Below, piece after piece: positions 1 through 11,032 of a stretch of DNA of 64,000 bases. The first letter of the stretch is position 1; every line of letters starts with the position of its first letter. The notes below the pieces were generated by a model. That model saw only the letters and a list, made by a program, of their open reading frames with translations. It searched no databases and had not been told where the DNA came from. Both the position numbers and the translations under genes were made by a program. This DNA comes from Holacanthus passer (Eukaryota > Chordata > Actinopteri > Pomacanthidae), in NCBI GenBank assembly GCA_025331565.1, contig JAFREQ010000035.1:4526001-4590000 (forward strand), in the 5' to 3' direction.

Positions 1-30
1 TGATTGTGATCTCTACATGTCAGCTCTGTA

Positions 31-152
31 ATTGACTGGCAACCTGTCCAGGGTGTACTCCCATGACCCTCCAAAGGATTCATGGGTATAGCTAATGGAT
101 GGATTGACGATTAATCTTCAACAAATCAGCCGATCATTTCAGCTCTAGAGCA
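31..152. repeat. Degraded LINE/SINE-type 3' tail plus a fragment of the TTAATCG repeat family
   Basis: Positions 31-106 carry the words 'ctggcaacctgtccagggtg' and a short ggatgga-like end. I recognise these as the diverged 3' tail of a retroposon that is common in fish genomes. Positions 108-152 (acgattaat through gctctag) look like one end of the dispersed TTAATCG family that is seen in fuller copies at 1455-1714 and 62191-62510. Both lie in the fubp3 intron that opens the window. Family names are from memory and were not checked against a repeat library. Confidence 0.5.
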
Positions 153-2078
153 AACTTATGAGAGCACTTAATTAACACCGTAATGCTGGTGGAGTTGATC
201 CAGAAAGACTATGAAGAGGAACCAAATTTAAATTGGGAGATGGTACTAAACATGTCTTTACTAATATTATTTTAAAAATACTCTTTTCGGTGTTATAGTG
301 ATTTCTACTGCCCAGTTTAATGTGAAACTGCTGTTTTAGTAAAAATTTCCATGTTTTAGTTCTGTTCATTTTATTTTCCCTTGAGGCCCGAGAGTGTTTT
401 CCCCACCAGCAGCTAACCAGTCCCTTGGCTTTGCCTTGAATGCCGTCACCAGTTGCACTTTTGTATCCCCTCCTTTTCTCCAGCTCACTAAACCAGTCTC
501 ATTAATAAGGCCCGTATTATCTGTCCTCACTACAGCCCAGTCCATGAAATGAATAGTCAGGGTCTTCATTGCTCTCTGCTGTCTGACTAGAAGAGCTCAT
601 AATGGCTTCATTAAGGCAGAAGTTTCATTTGGTTGACAATGGGTTAATGGCCCATGTGCAGTCTGTTGGCAGCGAGGAATAGGCTACGGGAGGGGAGAGG
701 TTTTTGATGAGCGTTTTCATTCGGAGGTCAGCCAGGGTCATCCGAATGTCAGCCACAAGTGAACAAATGTGTAATTGATGTTGGGACAGCCCTGGTGTCC
801 CCCCGGGAAGCACCCTCAGCCTTTTTCGTTCAGATGGGCATTGTGGAGGGTGGGGGGGGGCGGCTATATGCCCCCCGTTCACTCCCTCCTCTCATCACAG
901 AGGACAACACAGAGTCAAGAATGTAAAGGCTAAAAGAGACAAACGATATCCCAGAAGGAGGATACGCTTCAATTTTGGCCCTTTTCTCCTGCCAGCTATG
1001 TTTCATTTCTCCCTGCTGGTGTAATTGCTCTCCCCACACGTCGGGAAGCTGGCATCTGATGCCGAGGAGGGGGAGGTGTGCAGGAGATGTCTGCTTTTGT
1101 TTCCTGATTTGCATGGATGTTACCACAGAATGGTAGATCAGTGGTGACACACATGCCAGTGTCTTCATAAGGTAGCACTATCACACCACTTTAGGCGAGA
1201 GAGTCTGAGATGGGAAAGGCTTCCAAATTAATGGCTTATATCTTCAAACAACATTAGATGGTTGTATGATCATGATGAACTTGGTCAAGTTAGGGTTAAA
1301 AATACTGTGCATTGACAATATAACTGTTTGCAATGCATTTAGGTTTAATTCAGTCAAACAGTGGGAGTTTGGCTAATGTGAGGCGTCAGTATTTGCTTGA
1401 TTTTTAGGCACTTTCAGGGTCAGATTATGCTTCAGAAGAACTAGTACTTAACGACATGTTGTCCAATAGGACTGCGACTAATTATTTTCCGGTTCAATCT
1501 ATAAAATGTCGAGAAATGTTGAAAAATACCATATCCCAGAGCCTCAAGTGACATCTTCAAGTTGCTTCTTTTATGCAGTTCAGAATTTTCATTTACTATC
1601 ATAAATAACAAAGGTTAGCAGAAAATCCTTGACTGAAACAATTAATCTGTTATCAAAATAGTTGGTGATTAATTTTCTTTCGATCAACCAATTGATTAAT
1701 CATTGCAGCTCTATGGTCCAACCACAGTGAAAATTAAAAGGTTTAATGGTTACTTACTTACTTTGTCACTTTTACATAATGATTGTTGGTTTTGGAAATT
1801 TACAAAAACTGGAGGAAGCAGCTTCTCCAAATCCTGACATCAGAGAAGGCAACTATTTTCATAATCATCTAATCAAACAGTTCCTGCTTTCAGATGTCTT
1901 TGCATCTTAGTGAGAATAAATTTCAGGACACCACCTTGGACTCTAGTGTACTTTTTCTGTTTTTTTTCTGACACATTTAAGACCAAATGATGAATTGAGA
2001 GAATAATAAGCAGATTGATCAGCAAGGAAATTTATAGTTAGTTGCAGCCTTAGTTAAATATTCCCTTTTCCTTTGCAG
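153..2078 (+). other. fubp3 intron (3' part) with an enhancer-like stretch
   Basis: This stretch has no exon I can support; it is the intron upstream of the first visible fubp3 exon. About 366-1190 differs from the rest. It has balanced composition, few runs, and words such as aattgatg, ttaatggc and cattaaggc, and it looks like a conserved non-coding element rather than repeat debris. The ORFs that can be read across it on the minus strand have no recognisable protein content. The last part contains one TTAATCG-family repeat (1455-1714) and a pyrimidine-rich acceptor ending at 2078. Confidence 0.5.
1455..1714 (+). repeat. Dispersed TTAATCG-type element, probably a non-autonomous DNA transposon
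   Basis: The segment runs from 'ggactgcgactaattatttt' to 'gattaatcattgcagctcta'. Its two ends are imperfect inverted copies of a tgcaac/gttgca-like terminus. Related but diverged copies occur at 4028-4275, 27075-27360, 29390-29475, 53877-54110 and 62191-62510. The terminal organisation suggests a hAT-like MITE, but the class is my inference. It lies inside a fubp3 intron. Confidence 0.6.
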
Positions 2079-4462
2079 GTGGAGAAACCATCAAGAACAT
2101 CAAAGAGCAGTCTCGTGCCCACGTGGAGCTACAGAGAAACCCGCCGCCCAACACCGACCCCAACGTGCGCATCTTCTCCATCCGAGGCACCCCTCAGCAG
2201 TTGGAAAAGGCCCGCCAGCTGATCGATGAGAGAATTGGGGTAGGTGGTCTGCCTCTGGCCCCCCCGGTACTCGCCCAAAACGCTATTGTCTGGCCTGATA
2301 TTCATGAGCGCACATGTCAATGCGGAGAGCTGCTGGGGTGAGCCGGGCTGCTGTGGTCCTGGTGGCCAGCAGGATGTCACCAGAGGTTAAACATGAAGAA
2401 TCCATCAAATGGACTTAATGGAGTGCATCAGCGCCCGGCCGTGCCCTCTGACCTTGCCTGTTGGCTCCCTTTTAAGCACAAGTGTGGTCTCTCACTCGCC
2501 TCCTCTTCCCTTTCTCTGCTCTAGGGCCCAGGAATGGGGGGCAACAGCAACTTCGCTATGAATCCCTACAACCAAGGACCAACCACTCCTCCCCAACAGT
2601 AAGGTCCAATTTCTCTCCGCAACATGTCACATTTTGACATAATTTCCATGTAAAATTGGTGCTGATGAAGTGCAACACCGTGTCTTCAGTAAGAAATTGA
2701 TTGTCAAGTTAATTACTCACATTAAATTGTTTGTTTTGCCTAAGTGGGCCTCAGACGTTCATGACCGGAGGATGGGGGACAACTTTTCAGATATGGCAGC
2801 CTCAAGGCCAACAGGAGCACAGTAAGTAAATGCATGACCAGATTTAACAGTTAAAAACACAACATATCCAGAAACCTGATCCCTCCCCAGCTGGATGATT
2901 GTGGTCAGTGGAACAAAAGAATATTTAAAGTTTTCACCTCTGAATCCATATCGTTGCCCATAAATTTTACTCTGAATTGGTGATAAAACTAGCTAGACTG
3001 TGCTTTCTAAGTCTTATGCCGGCTGGGGTGAGATGGTTCCCTGTGGCTAACCGCCTCTTTCCTGTACAGGCAGATTTTTAAATTCGCCGTCGATGGAAAT
3101 CATTAGGAAACAGAATTGCAGATGAGAGCAGAAGGTGAAAAGTGAAAAAGCAAAGCTCAGTAACTCTGGTGGTGTTATCTGTGTCTGGTTTCAGGTCACA
3201 ATGGATCCCAGACGGGCCAGATGGACTGGGAGCAGTATTATAAAAAGATAGGCAAGTGTCACTCAGAGGGAAGAGGATATTGTGTTTTAACAACCATCTG
3301 AACGCCCACTTTATAATTTTATAATGCATTCACTCAACATGTCGGAAAGATTATAAGCACAAATCCTGCTTGTATCTTTAGTCTAAAACCCTGGTCAATT
3401 AAAACTGTCAGAGTGGAAAAGCCGTGCTTAAGATTTGTATTAAAAATAAGGAAAATGGAAAATTTTTAAAAAGAAGCCTTCTGTTTGTTTACAGGTCAGC
3501 AAAACCAAGCCCAGAGCACTGCTCCTGAATACAACAAAGCTTGGGGTGAGTACTTGTATGTAAAAGTATTTTATGATGATCACAACACAAACGGATGAAA
3601 CGAGGAGTTTGAGCTCAAACCTGCAAATGTGACTTTCCTCACTGTTGTCCCCCACCCTCTCCTCTTCAGGCCAGACAGCTGGTCCTGGATCTCAGCAGAC
3701 CTCTAATCCTGACTACAACGCCTGGGTTGACTTCTACAGACAGCCGATGGCCTACTTCAACCAGGGCGCACAGCAGACACAAGCCCCGGGCCTTCAGGTG
3801 AGGAGCAACAGTGTTTCACAGTACAGATCAGTCGGCATGAGGCTGGTGTCTTTTGTTTTTCTTATTGTCAACAAATCCCATAAAAAGAACCAGAACCAAC
3901 AGTCTATTAGTCTCTTTCTCAATATTTCTAAACTTCTGAACAGGTCACGAATACAGTTTCATTTGAAAAGTGGCTCAGTCATCATCTAAAACAGCTTTTG
4001 AGCTGTAATTATTACCAAATGTTAAAGAGTAGAGCTGAATCAAATAGTCGATCGACAGAAAATTAATCTGCAACTACTTTGATGATCGTTTGAAACATTT
4101 GCTAGTTCCAGTTTCTCAAAAGTGAGGATTTGCTGTTTATCTTTGTCTTGTAGTAAATGGATCATCTTTGGGTTTTTGGATTGTTGGTTGGACAAAACAA
4201 GAAATGTGACTTTCAGCTCAGGGAAATTGTAGTGGACATTTTTTTGATATCTTATGATTTTTAATAGTAGAATCAATTCACTGTTGGTTTTGGTCTTTTT
4301 GTTATGTGATTTTGTTGACAAAAAGAAAATGCAGACTTTTTCTTCAAACTCGAAACGAATGTCAGCTTTTTAAATTTAAGGCACCACTGGGATGAGCTTT
4401 TAATGTGGCTGAATATTGTGAGAAATAATTAACAATCTGGTTTTATTCTACAGGATCATTAG
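2079..4462 (+). CDS. fubp3: Far upstream element-binding protein 3, C-terminal part (5' end outside window)
   Basis: FUBP proteins bind single-stranded DNA and RNA through four KH domains and influence transcription and mRNA fate. Seven coding exons are visible: 2079-2239, 2525-2598, 2745-2821, 3195-3251, 3495-3545, 3670-3797 and 4454-4462. They give 184 residues plus a split glycine. The first exon is most of KH4, from the GETIKNI loop through VRIFSIRGTPQQLEKARQLI. Then come a Gly/Gln/Pro-rich linker and three tyrosine-rich repeats of the FUBP type (DWEQYYKK, EYNKAW, DYNAWVDFYRQ). The fourth visible exon ends at a GC donor, AG then GCAAGT at 3252. The last coding exon holds only Asp-His-stop. 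FUBP1 and KHSRP are alternatives on sequence alone. I chose FUBP3 because prdm12 follows in the same orientation, as in human 9q34. Confidence 0.85.
4028..4275. repeat. TTAATCG-family dispersed element (diverged copy)
   Basis: Starts at agagctgaatcaaatagtcg and contains the family's internal words 'tttgctagttccagtttctc', ggatttgctg and gattgttggttggac. The same internal words recur at 19200-19300 and 62191-62510. It sits in the last fubp3 intron, between the exon ending at 3797 and the terminal exon at 4454. Confidence 0.55.
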
Positions 4463-5654
4463 AGAAGATGCCCAGGTGAAAGACTTGAATCACTGAGGAT
4501 GAAAACAACCCTTTTTTAACAGAGGGGTGTTCTAGATTTGCAACGCCTTGAAGACTTTTTTCTTAGTGAGAAACACTAGCTGTAGAATGACTTATATGAT
4601 AAAGTAATATTTCTAAAATCAGGAACATTTATTTGTTACTAAATGCTTGTGTACACTGTTATTTTGGATAGACAGTATCTGGGATCCCTTTTTGGACTTG
4701 AGAGAGCTGTTTCGTTTTTCTATATTTTCCTGTCTTTGACTCAGATTGTACCGCCAAAATGAACCCAAAAGTTGTAACATTTCAAATGGCAATATGATCT
4801 ATTTTTTCTAGTTATGTTGAAATGAAACCATGGTTATGTGCTTAGCAGTCTTGAATACCGTTTGTCATATGTCATAAGATGTTTAAAAAAAAGAGTGTGT
4901 TAAAATGTTTTCCTTTTACATAATTCAGTGAAATGAAACTGTGATGTTTTGTTACAGGAAATGTATTTTTGTTACAAGGCTTAAAAATAAGGATTAATGT
5001 CAGCCAGTGGCAATAGTTCTAATTTAATTCCTGTTGTGCATTGTATGCTGTTTTTCATTGTCATTTTATTGTACTCTGGTTTAAAAAAAAAAAAAAGGTG
5101 CAATATCTTATTTCACTTTTGAAACAAAGATGGGTTCTCTAATGTTTTGACAGACTTTTAACTTGTAGTTTTAAGATGTTTTTTTTCTTTTTTTCAAATG
5201 GAAAATGTCATGGATAATTTATTACCATTATCTGATATGATAGGATTTAGGGGGATGTTGCAAATAGCTTTTTTGCCTTTGCTACCTTGTAAAACTATGT
5301 ATATATGCTCATATATTTGACTGTTAATTTAAAATATATATGTTTCATATATATATACTTATATAAAAAAAATATTTTTTTTCCTGTAATCAGTGTTGCA
5401 GGAAAATTGTCCCTCTTTTTCTGTTCTGTTTTCATACTGAAAATGTTCAAAGATTGTGAATGTGATTTGAAATTTGATGTTGCATCTTGTTATGAAGAAA
5501 AATAAGAAGTGGTAGATTTTTGTGTATGTTCTGTACCTGAACTATTCAAGACTGCTAAGCCTCTGTACTTCTACCTGTGTAATAATTAATGTAGTATTTT
5601 TATGTTTTAAGTATTATGATCAAAAACTTGTCTTATTTGGTACCTCCCAGTTCA

Positions 5655-5699
5655 CTAACGGCCCACTGAGCCCTCGCTGTGGACTCAGTGGGCCGTTGG
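5655..5699 (+). other. Perfect 14-bp stem-loop in the fubp3 3' UTR
   Basis: The arm at 5657-5670 (aacggcccactgag) is the exact reverse complement of 5684-5697, with a 13-base loop. One G-U pair and one more C-G pair extend the stem to 16. The GC-rich stem is set in otherwise AT-rich UTR. It could be an RNA structure, a small-RNA precursor or a remnant of an inverted repeat. Confidence 0.7.
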
Positions 5700-6140
5700 A
5701 CTCAGTCCAATGCTAATAACTTTTTAATTAATTTTTTATTTCTTTGTGTGATCTAATATAAATGGTATAAATGATGCATCATTATGGAAAAATGATTCTG
5801 GTATTAACGTCATTTCTTAATGAAAAGGGATATAATTTCAAAATGTCTAATTATGGTGTTTGTTTTTTTTTCCTTATGTGTACAGTTAACCATGTATTAA
5901 AAAGATCCAGACTACCTTTATTGTGTACTTGTTAAGCTGATTTTCTATTTGATGACATCGTTATAAACATTTAAATGTCTTTTGTTGTATTCTGATACTA
6001 TGAAACTTCTTGAGAGCTCTATTGTCTGTGTATATATACTAACAGGTGATACATGGAGGATATATAGGCCAACTGTATGTTTTCATGTTTTATAAGCAGA
6101 AAATCTATATTTTCTAGTCTATTGCCAGTTCTCAAACTCA

Positions 6141-6146
6141 AATAAA
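6141..6146 (+). terminator. fubp3: Polyadenylation signal of fubp3
   Basis: Exact AATAAA, followed within about 25 bases by a GT-rich stretch (cttgtggttgag) that would serve as the downstream element. Confidence 0.65.
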
Positions 6147-6674
6147 TTTTCCGCAAGCCTCTCTTGTGGTTGAGTTATACTATCGTTACAAGTTCTTAAT
6201 GTTAACTGCAACACTTTTCCACTGTGACACAATCAGGTTAATGTAGGTTTAACTTTGGAGTGAACACAAAGATGCATATGCTGGCTAATTCATCTTATTG
6301 CAAATTATGGCTGCATGTTGAGAGATGTAGAAGATGGATTTTAAAGAAATGGCACACAATTATTCCTGGTTTTCAGATTAAAATGGGTAGAGAAGTTCTT
6401 CAGAAGTGCTTCATTTTCTTGGGAAAGCTTTAGTCCAAATCTTATGAGCAGTTTGCAATATTCTAAAGGAATTTTTCTGAGAAGTAAAAGAAAATGTCAA
6501 AGTCAGGCAACCCTTACTCTTACCCCAAATTAATTTTTCTTATTTTCACACCTGATTATGACTTGTTCTATGAGCACAATCTTCAATATTTTTAATATCA
6601 CAGACTCACATTTGTTTGTCTGTCTGATCTCAGCATCCATATCTGGACCCCTTTCCTGTGGTTTCAGGTGTGAT

Positions 6675-6726
6675 GATAAGATAAGATAAACCTTTATTCG
6701 TCCCACAGTGGGGAAATTTGCAATTT
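6675..6726 (-). repeat. LINE 3'-tail fragment with (TTATC) end
   Basis: Read on the minus strand it is aaatttccccactgtgggac, then a gaataaag-like joint, then a TTATC microsatellite tail. It is almost identical to the copy at 50809-50866, which implies recent activity. Other copies are at 37292-37335, 43295-43351 and 43520-43560. The CR1/L2-type assignment is from memory. Confidence 0.7.
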
Positions 6727-7560
6727 GATTGCCCCAATCAAAAGTCAAAGCCGAATCACTTTGCTCTGACAGACTGGTGTTTTATGTTTGGTCGATTCAG
6801 AACTGTGCTTCATGACAAAATTCAGTCCCTGCAGATTTCCTTCTCTTCCACGTCTCATTGCTCCCTAAACAATCCACCTAACATCCTCTCTCTCAACTGT
6901 CCACCAGCAGCAGCACGTCAGCCCTCAGGCTCCAGTCCAGTGAGATGTCCCTCTCCACCCCCTCCAGCTTTGTCACTGCACATCTTTGCACTCAGCAGGG
7001 GGGGACTCCTGCCACAGTGGACCCTGCGCGGCCCCATACCGGCCCCTGCATTGATGCGGTGCAGCTGTTTCCAAATCCAGCCCTTGATTTTGATCCTCTT
7101 CCTTTTTTGTCCCAGAGGACACTTCTGACCTGGCGCTCCTTTGTGGTTGTCTAATAATGTAGTTGTTCCCGGATCATTTGCAGACTGAGGATGAGAGGCA
7201 CGATTATCATTGATAAAGGCCTTTCTTGGACAACTTTTTCTCCTTCAGGGATGACATTAGGCTGCAGCATTTGAACCTTCACTTCCAGGGCAAAGTTGTA
7301 CAGATTGTAAAGCCCTTTCATGCTAAATTGTCTTGACTGCTTCACCTACAATATAACGCAGTCAAATACAATATCGACAATCTATGACTTCAAAAATGAC
7401 CAAATGTATCAAAACAATCAAAAAATATTAGACACCTTAAAAAGTTGTTTCTGGGGAATAATACACATTTGATTATCTGATTTTATTATTTTGTAAATGT
7501 AATATTCAAACTCTGATTCTTTTAAATGTGTAAAACGTTTTTATAGGTGTGTGTTGTGTC

Positions 7561-7976
7561 TGGTAGTAGAAAGTACATTTAATCCAATACTGTACTCATA
7601 ATTTATTTGCATTTATACTTGCAACAAATCTGAAGCAAATATTGTACTGTTAGTTAGTAGCTGCCTTGAAATGTTTCTTATAAAATATATGATTGGCTTA
7701 GAAAATATGACGCATTGTTAAATTAAATAGATTAAATTGTCCACCAGCAGGAAGCAGATAAAATGAGCTTGACCATCATCAAAGTACCATTTATACTTTA
7801 AGGATCCAGAAACAGTAAAACATAATGAAAAGAGCCATTTTGCACAATGAGTGTCTTTACTTTTGACACTTAAAATACATTTATCTTCTAATATATCTAT
7901 ATATCAAAATAAAAATTTTAATTGCAGGACTTTCGGTTGTAAAGGATCATATTTTACGTTGTGGTGTTTCTGCCAC
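7561..7976 (-). repeat. AAGTAC-type teleost repeat, first copy
   Basis: Starts with tggtagtagaaagtacattt and ends with aaggatcatattttacgttg followed by tggtgtttctgcc. This is the terminal pattern of a repeat that is very common in fish, rich in acttaagta-like words. It is diverged. The neighbouring copy at 8119-8575 runs in the opposite direction. Confidence 0.5.
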
Positions 7977-8118
7977 AGGAAAATATCTGAGTAGTTCTTC
8001 CAGCACTAAAGGCCCATTCACTGCATCACTCCTTTTTATAGCAGTGAACAGATTTTCTCATTGACCCTTATTGATCTGTTGTGATTATCTGAACATGAAA
8101 GAGAAATAATCACATGTC

Positions 8119-8575
8119 TTAGTAAAAGTAACAACACCAGAGTGTAGAAATACTCTGCTACAAGTGATGCATTCAAAATTTTACTTCAGTAAAAATACAG
8201 AAAACATTAGCATGAAAATATACTTAAAGTATCAAAAGGAAAATTGCTCATTATGCATAATGGCCCATTTAAGAATTATATATATCATATTATTGTATTT
8301 TTATACACATGCTTTAACGTGTACATGACTTTAATGTTGCAGCTGGTAAAGGTGGAGCATGTATTTTGAAGATTATATTTTGTACTAAGAATTTGAATTG
8401 ACACAGTAACTAAAGCTGTCAGAAAATGTAGTGAAGTGAAAACTGAAATATCTGCCTCTAAGATGTAGTAAAGTGTAAAGATGCATAAAAATGGAATTGC
8501 CCAAGTAGACTACCTCAAAATTTGTATACGAGCACAGTACTTGAGTAAATGTACTTAGTTGCCTTCCATCACTGG
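8119..8575 (+). repeat. AAGTAC-type teleost repeat, second (inverted) copy
   Basis: Contains agtgtagaaatactctgcta, tatacttaaagtatcaaaag, ctcattatgcataatggccc and the end 'cagtacttgagtaaatgtac', followed by ttagttgccttccatcactg. I know these words in this order from many teleost genomes. A fragment of the same family occurs at 51226-51292. No coding capacity is seen. Confidence 0.65.
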
Positions 8576-8728
8576 TAGAGAGGAAGAAAACACAGTGAAT
8601 CTAAAGCAAATACAGTGTTGTTTTTGCATTTAATTGGATCATAATGTTTTAATTGCTTTAATGTTTGAGGACTTTTCTAATTTAATTTTGCAGCCATGCA
8701 TGAACAAGCTGAACAGCACAGTTAATGT

Positions 8729-8744
8729 ACACACACACACACAC
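8729..8744. repeat. (AC)n microsatellite
   Basis: Eight uninterrupted AC units. A 13-base G run follows at about 8804-8816, and a (TG)n tract lies at 8982-9003. Confidence 0.9.
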
Positions 8745-8981
8745 TTCCAGCTCCATCAAGCAGGTGTCCTGACTCCCCCTGTCCAGTCCAACAAGAGAGG
8801 GAAGGGGGGGGGGGGGCTCTTTTAAGGGGAGGGTGTGAGGAGGGACTGCACCTCTCTCACCTTTGCAACAGATGAGCTGATCTTCAGTGTCCTCCACACT
8901 GTGGCAGCTACCTTAATCTGTTTTTAATGACCCTGCAGAGGATCCCTGGAGAGCCTCCACTCTTTTCTCCAGCTGCTTGGA

Positions 8982-9003
8982 GTGTGTGTGTGTGTGTGTG
9001 TGT
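8982..9003. repeat. (TG)n microsatellite
   Basis: Eleven TG units without interruption. Confidence 0.9.
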
Positions 9004-9912
9004 TTCCCTGCAGCAGGCCTGAAATCTGACTCATTGACTGTTTTAATTGAAATTATATATATTTTTTTAGCAGGATAACTCACTTTGCTTATTGATAAAT
9101 TCTTTTTGAGACACATTTAAAGAAATGCAGCTTTCCATGCGAAATGCAATGTTGTCATTCTGTCTCACAATTCCTCGTTTACTCTCAGTTATTCTGCCAT
9201 TAAAGCTGAAATGTTCACATGCATTATTTTAACATGATCGAGTCCATTTTCTCCAGGTTTTTTTTTCTTCTTTCCTGCAGGCCCTGTTGATAGGCGTAAA
9301 CTCTCCTATTTACCCACAAACAAACGCTTCTCTTTGATAGGTCCCCCAGCAGCTCTTTGAAATAAAACAATTACCTCATTCTTTGTGCAATAATTGTCAA
9401 TCATCCACATTAAATTGATAAGCTTTAAATGGACAGAATAATGGCTCAAATTGTTTTACAATGGCACAGCTAAGCAGGATGATTTGCCATTGCTGACATG
9501 CCCAGGGGCTTTACCAGCCCCACATAAAGCCACAGGTTAATGCATAAATAAGCAAATCAAATCCATGCGTTACCCCAATTCAATTCATTTAATTCCTCTT
9601 TAATAAAGAAGCGGCCCCACCCCCCTGTCCCGGCCATTTACCCCGGATTTGTGCCATGAATGCTATAAATGTAAATCAATCTAGATGAGAAAGAATCCCA
9701 TTGAAAGAGCAGAGAAATTTCATCTGGGAAAAAGGAGACAAATGTAGGAGGGGCCCTCTCATAAAAAGCAGCTGTTTCACAGTAATCTTTTTTCGTGCCC
9801 TGTCACTCACCTTGCCTTTTCACTATCTCTGCAGCACCCCACCAAAAAAAAAAATCCTCCATTGTATTTAGTTGCCATATCTTCTTTTCCCATTACATTG
9901 CCATATTCGTGC

Positions 9913-9913
<1 letters not shown>

Positions 9914-9944
<31 letters not shown>
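9914..9944. repeat. (AG)n microsatellite
   Basis: A purine-only AG-rich tract with two AAAG interruptions, closely followed by a T run of about 13 bases. Confidence 0.85.
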
Positions 9945-10693
9945 CAGCTTTTTTTTTTTTTGGACAATCCCCTTGTAGTTGTTGCAGAGAAAAGAGGAGT
10001 GCATGGATGTCAAATTGCCCTCAAAACACCATGAAAGATTGATTTGCAGCACTTTTCAGGGGCCTGACATTACTTGGAGGGGAGCTGAATAGGAAACCTG
10101 TGAGCCTGGGATGGAATAAAGATGTCCTCTCTGCTGGAAAAAGAAGGAAAACTGCCCATTTAGCCCCCCAGTCCATCAAGGCTGCAAAATAGGCAGGAGA
10201 GGAAAAAACACAGAGGACTGCGACTATAGAGAAGAAAAGACTCACAGGGGCCCATATATACTCATCTAAACGGTGCCACAATGCAGAGAGGGGCTCCGAA
10301 CATCCATGAATATTAAACCGCTTACCTCGACAAGGGCTTGAAAAAAAAAAAAAGTGAAAGCAGCTTTGCATTTTTTGCATGCGAACAATGCTGCAAAAAA
10401 ATAAAAGCAGAAGAAAAAAAACAGCCACGTCCAGCTTGTTGCCATTCTTGTTATTCCCGCGTTAAAGTGCGCACACAAAAAAAAATTAATATCAGCATGC
10501 ATGAGAAAAAAATGTGCGAGAGACTCCCAGACTCGCTGACCCACTTCTGCAGAGGGAAAACTCACAAAACTTCAACTCACATTTTACATTTTATATTTTG
10601 CATGGTTTTTTTTTCATCTCTGTGTTGCTTTCATCCACATATGTGCAGTCTGTTCATTATTTGCACCTTTATCTGTCAATTTTGCAGGTTTTC

Positions 10694-10830
10694 CCAAAAA
10701 AATGCTTTCACTCAAATTCAAAAATCTGCAAAAATGCTTTCATTGAAATTCAAAAATCTGCAAAAATGCATTTATAGGAATTCAAAAATCTGCAAAAATG
10801 CATTTATAGGGATTCAAAAATCTGCATGCA
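10694..10830 (+). repeat. 32-bp tandem repeat next to the prdm12 promoter
   Basis: The core attcaaaaatctgc starts at 10716, 10748, 10780 and 10812, exactly 32 bases apart each time. Between cores stand aaaaatgctttca or aaaaatgcattta variants, and a partial copy precedes the first core. The array ends about 200 bases before the prdm12 TATA box. Confidence 0.95.
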
Positions 10831-11032
10831 TGCAGCTTTTTTGCACGTTCCTGATCAGTGCAGCGCAGCTTTACGAGCAGATGATTAGTAAAATAAACTT
10901 TTCTCACTCTTCTCCCCCTCTCCGCTGTGTTTTCACGGCTCTGCAGGCTGGTGGCGGCGGCGCAGCGGGCAGGTCCACATGGCGAGGGGTGTGTCATTAA
11001 TAAGTAATTAGACAGGGGTCACACCAGCCACT

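Larger units (their letters stand above)
4463..6165 (+). other. fubp3: fubp3 3' UTR
   Basis: AT-rich sequence follows the fubp3 stop codon, with no further splice-consistent exon. It runs to a polyadenylation signal at 6141-6146. It contains two exact UGUAUAUA words (5298-5305 and 6029-6036), which match the Pumilio recognition element UGUANAUA, and a strong hairpin at 5655-5699. The extent is inferred from the poly(A) signal, and the true end could be alternative. Confidence 0.6.
6166..11030. other. fubp3-prdm12 intergenic region
   Basis: No gene is supported here. The left half holds repeats: a LINE-tail fragment at 6675-6726 and two inverted copies of an AAGTAC-type element at 7561-7976 and 8119-8575. 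From about 9240 the texture changes to non-repetitive AT-rich sequence with homeodomain-like TAAT words and few runs until about 9790. This looks like regulatory DNA for prdm12. From 9900 to 10870 there are A-rich and T-rich tracts and a 32-bp tandem repeat. The long open frame at 10338-11000 is low-complexity and has no protein features. Confidence 0.55.

Noticed and set aside
2079..4462. fubp1 or khsrp identity
   Set aside because: KH4 alone cannot separate the paralogues, but the tandem position before prdm12 matches human FUBP3. This is a choice by context, not proof.
10694..10830. 32-bp spaced repeats as a CRISPR-like array
   Set aside because: The units are directly tandem with no unique spacers, in a vertebrate genome.
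10338..11000. 220-residue open frame upstream of prdm12
   Set aside because: It crosses poly-A tracts, the 32-bp tandem repeat and the promoter. Its composition is Lys/Cys/Phe low-complexity, with no family signature and no splice or promoter context.
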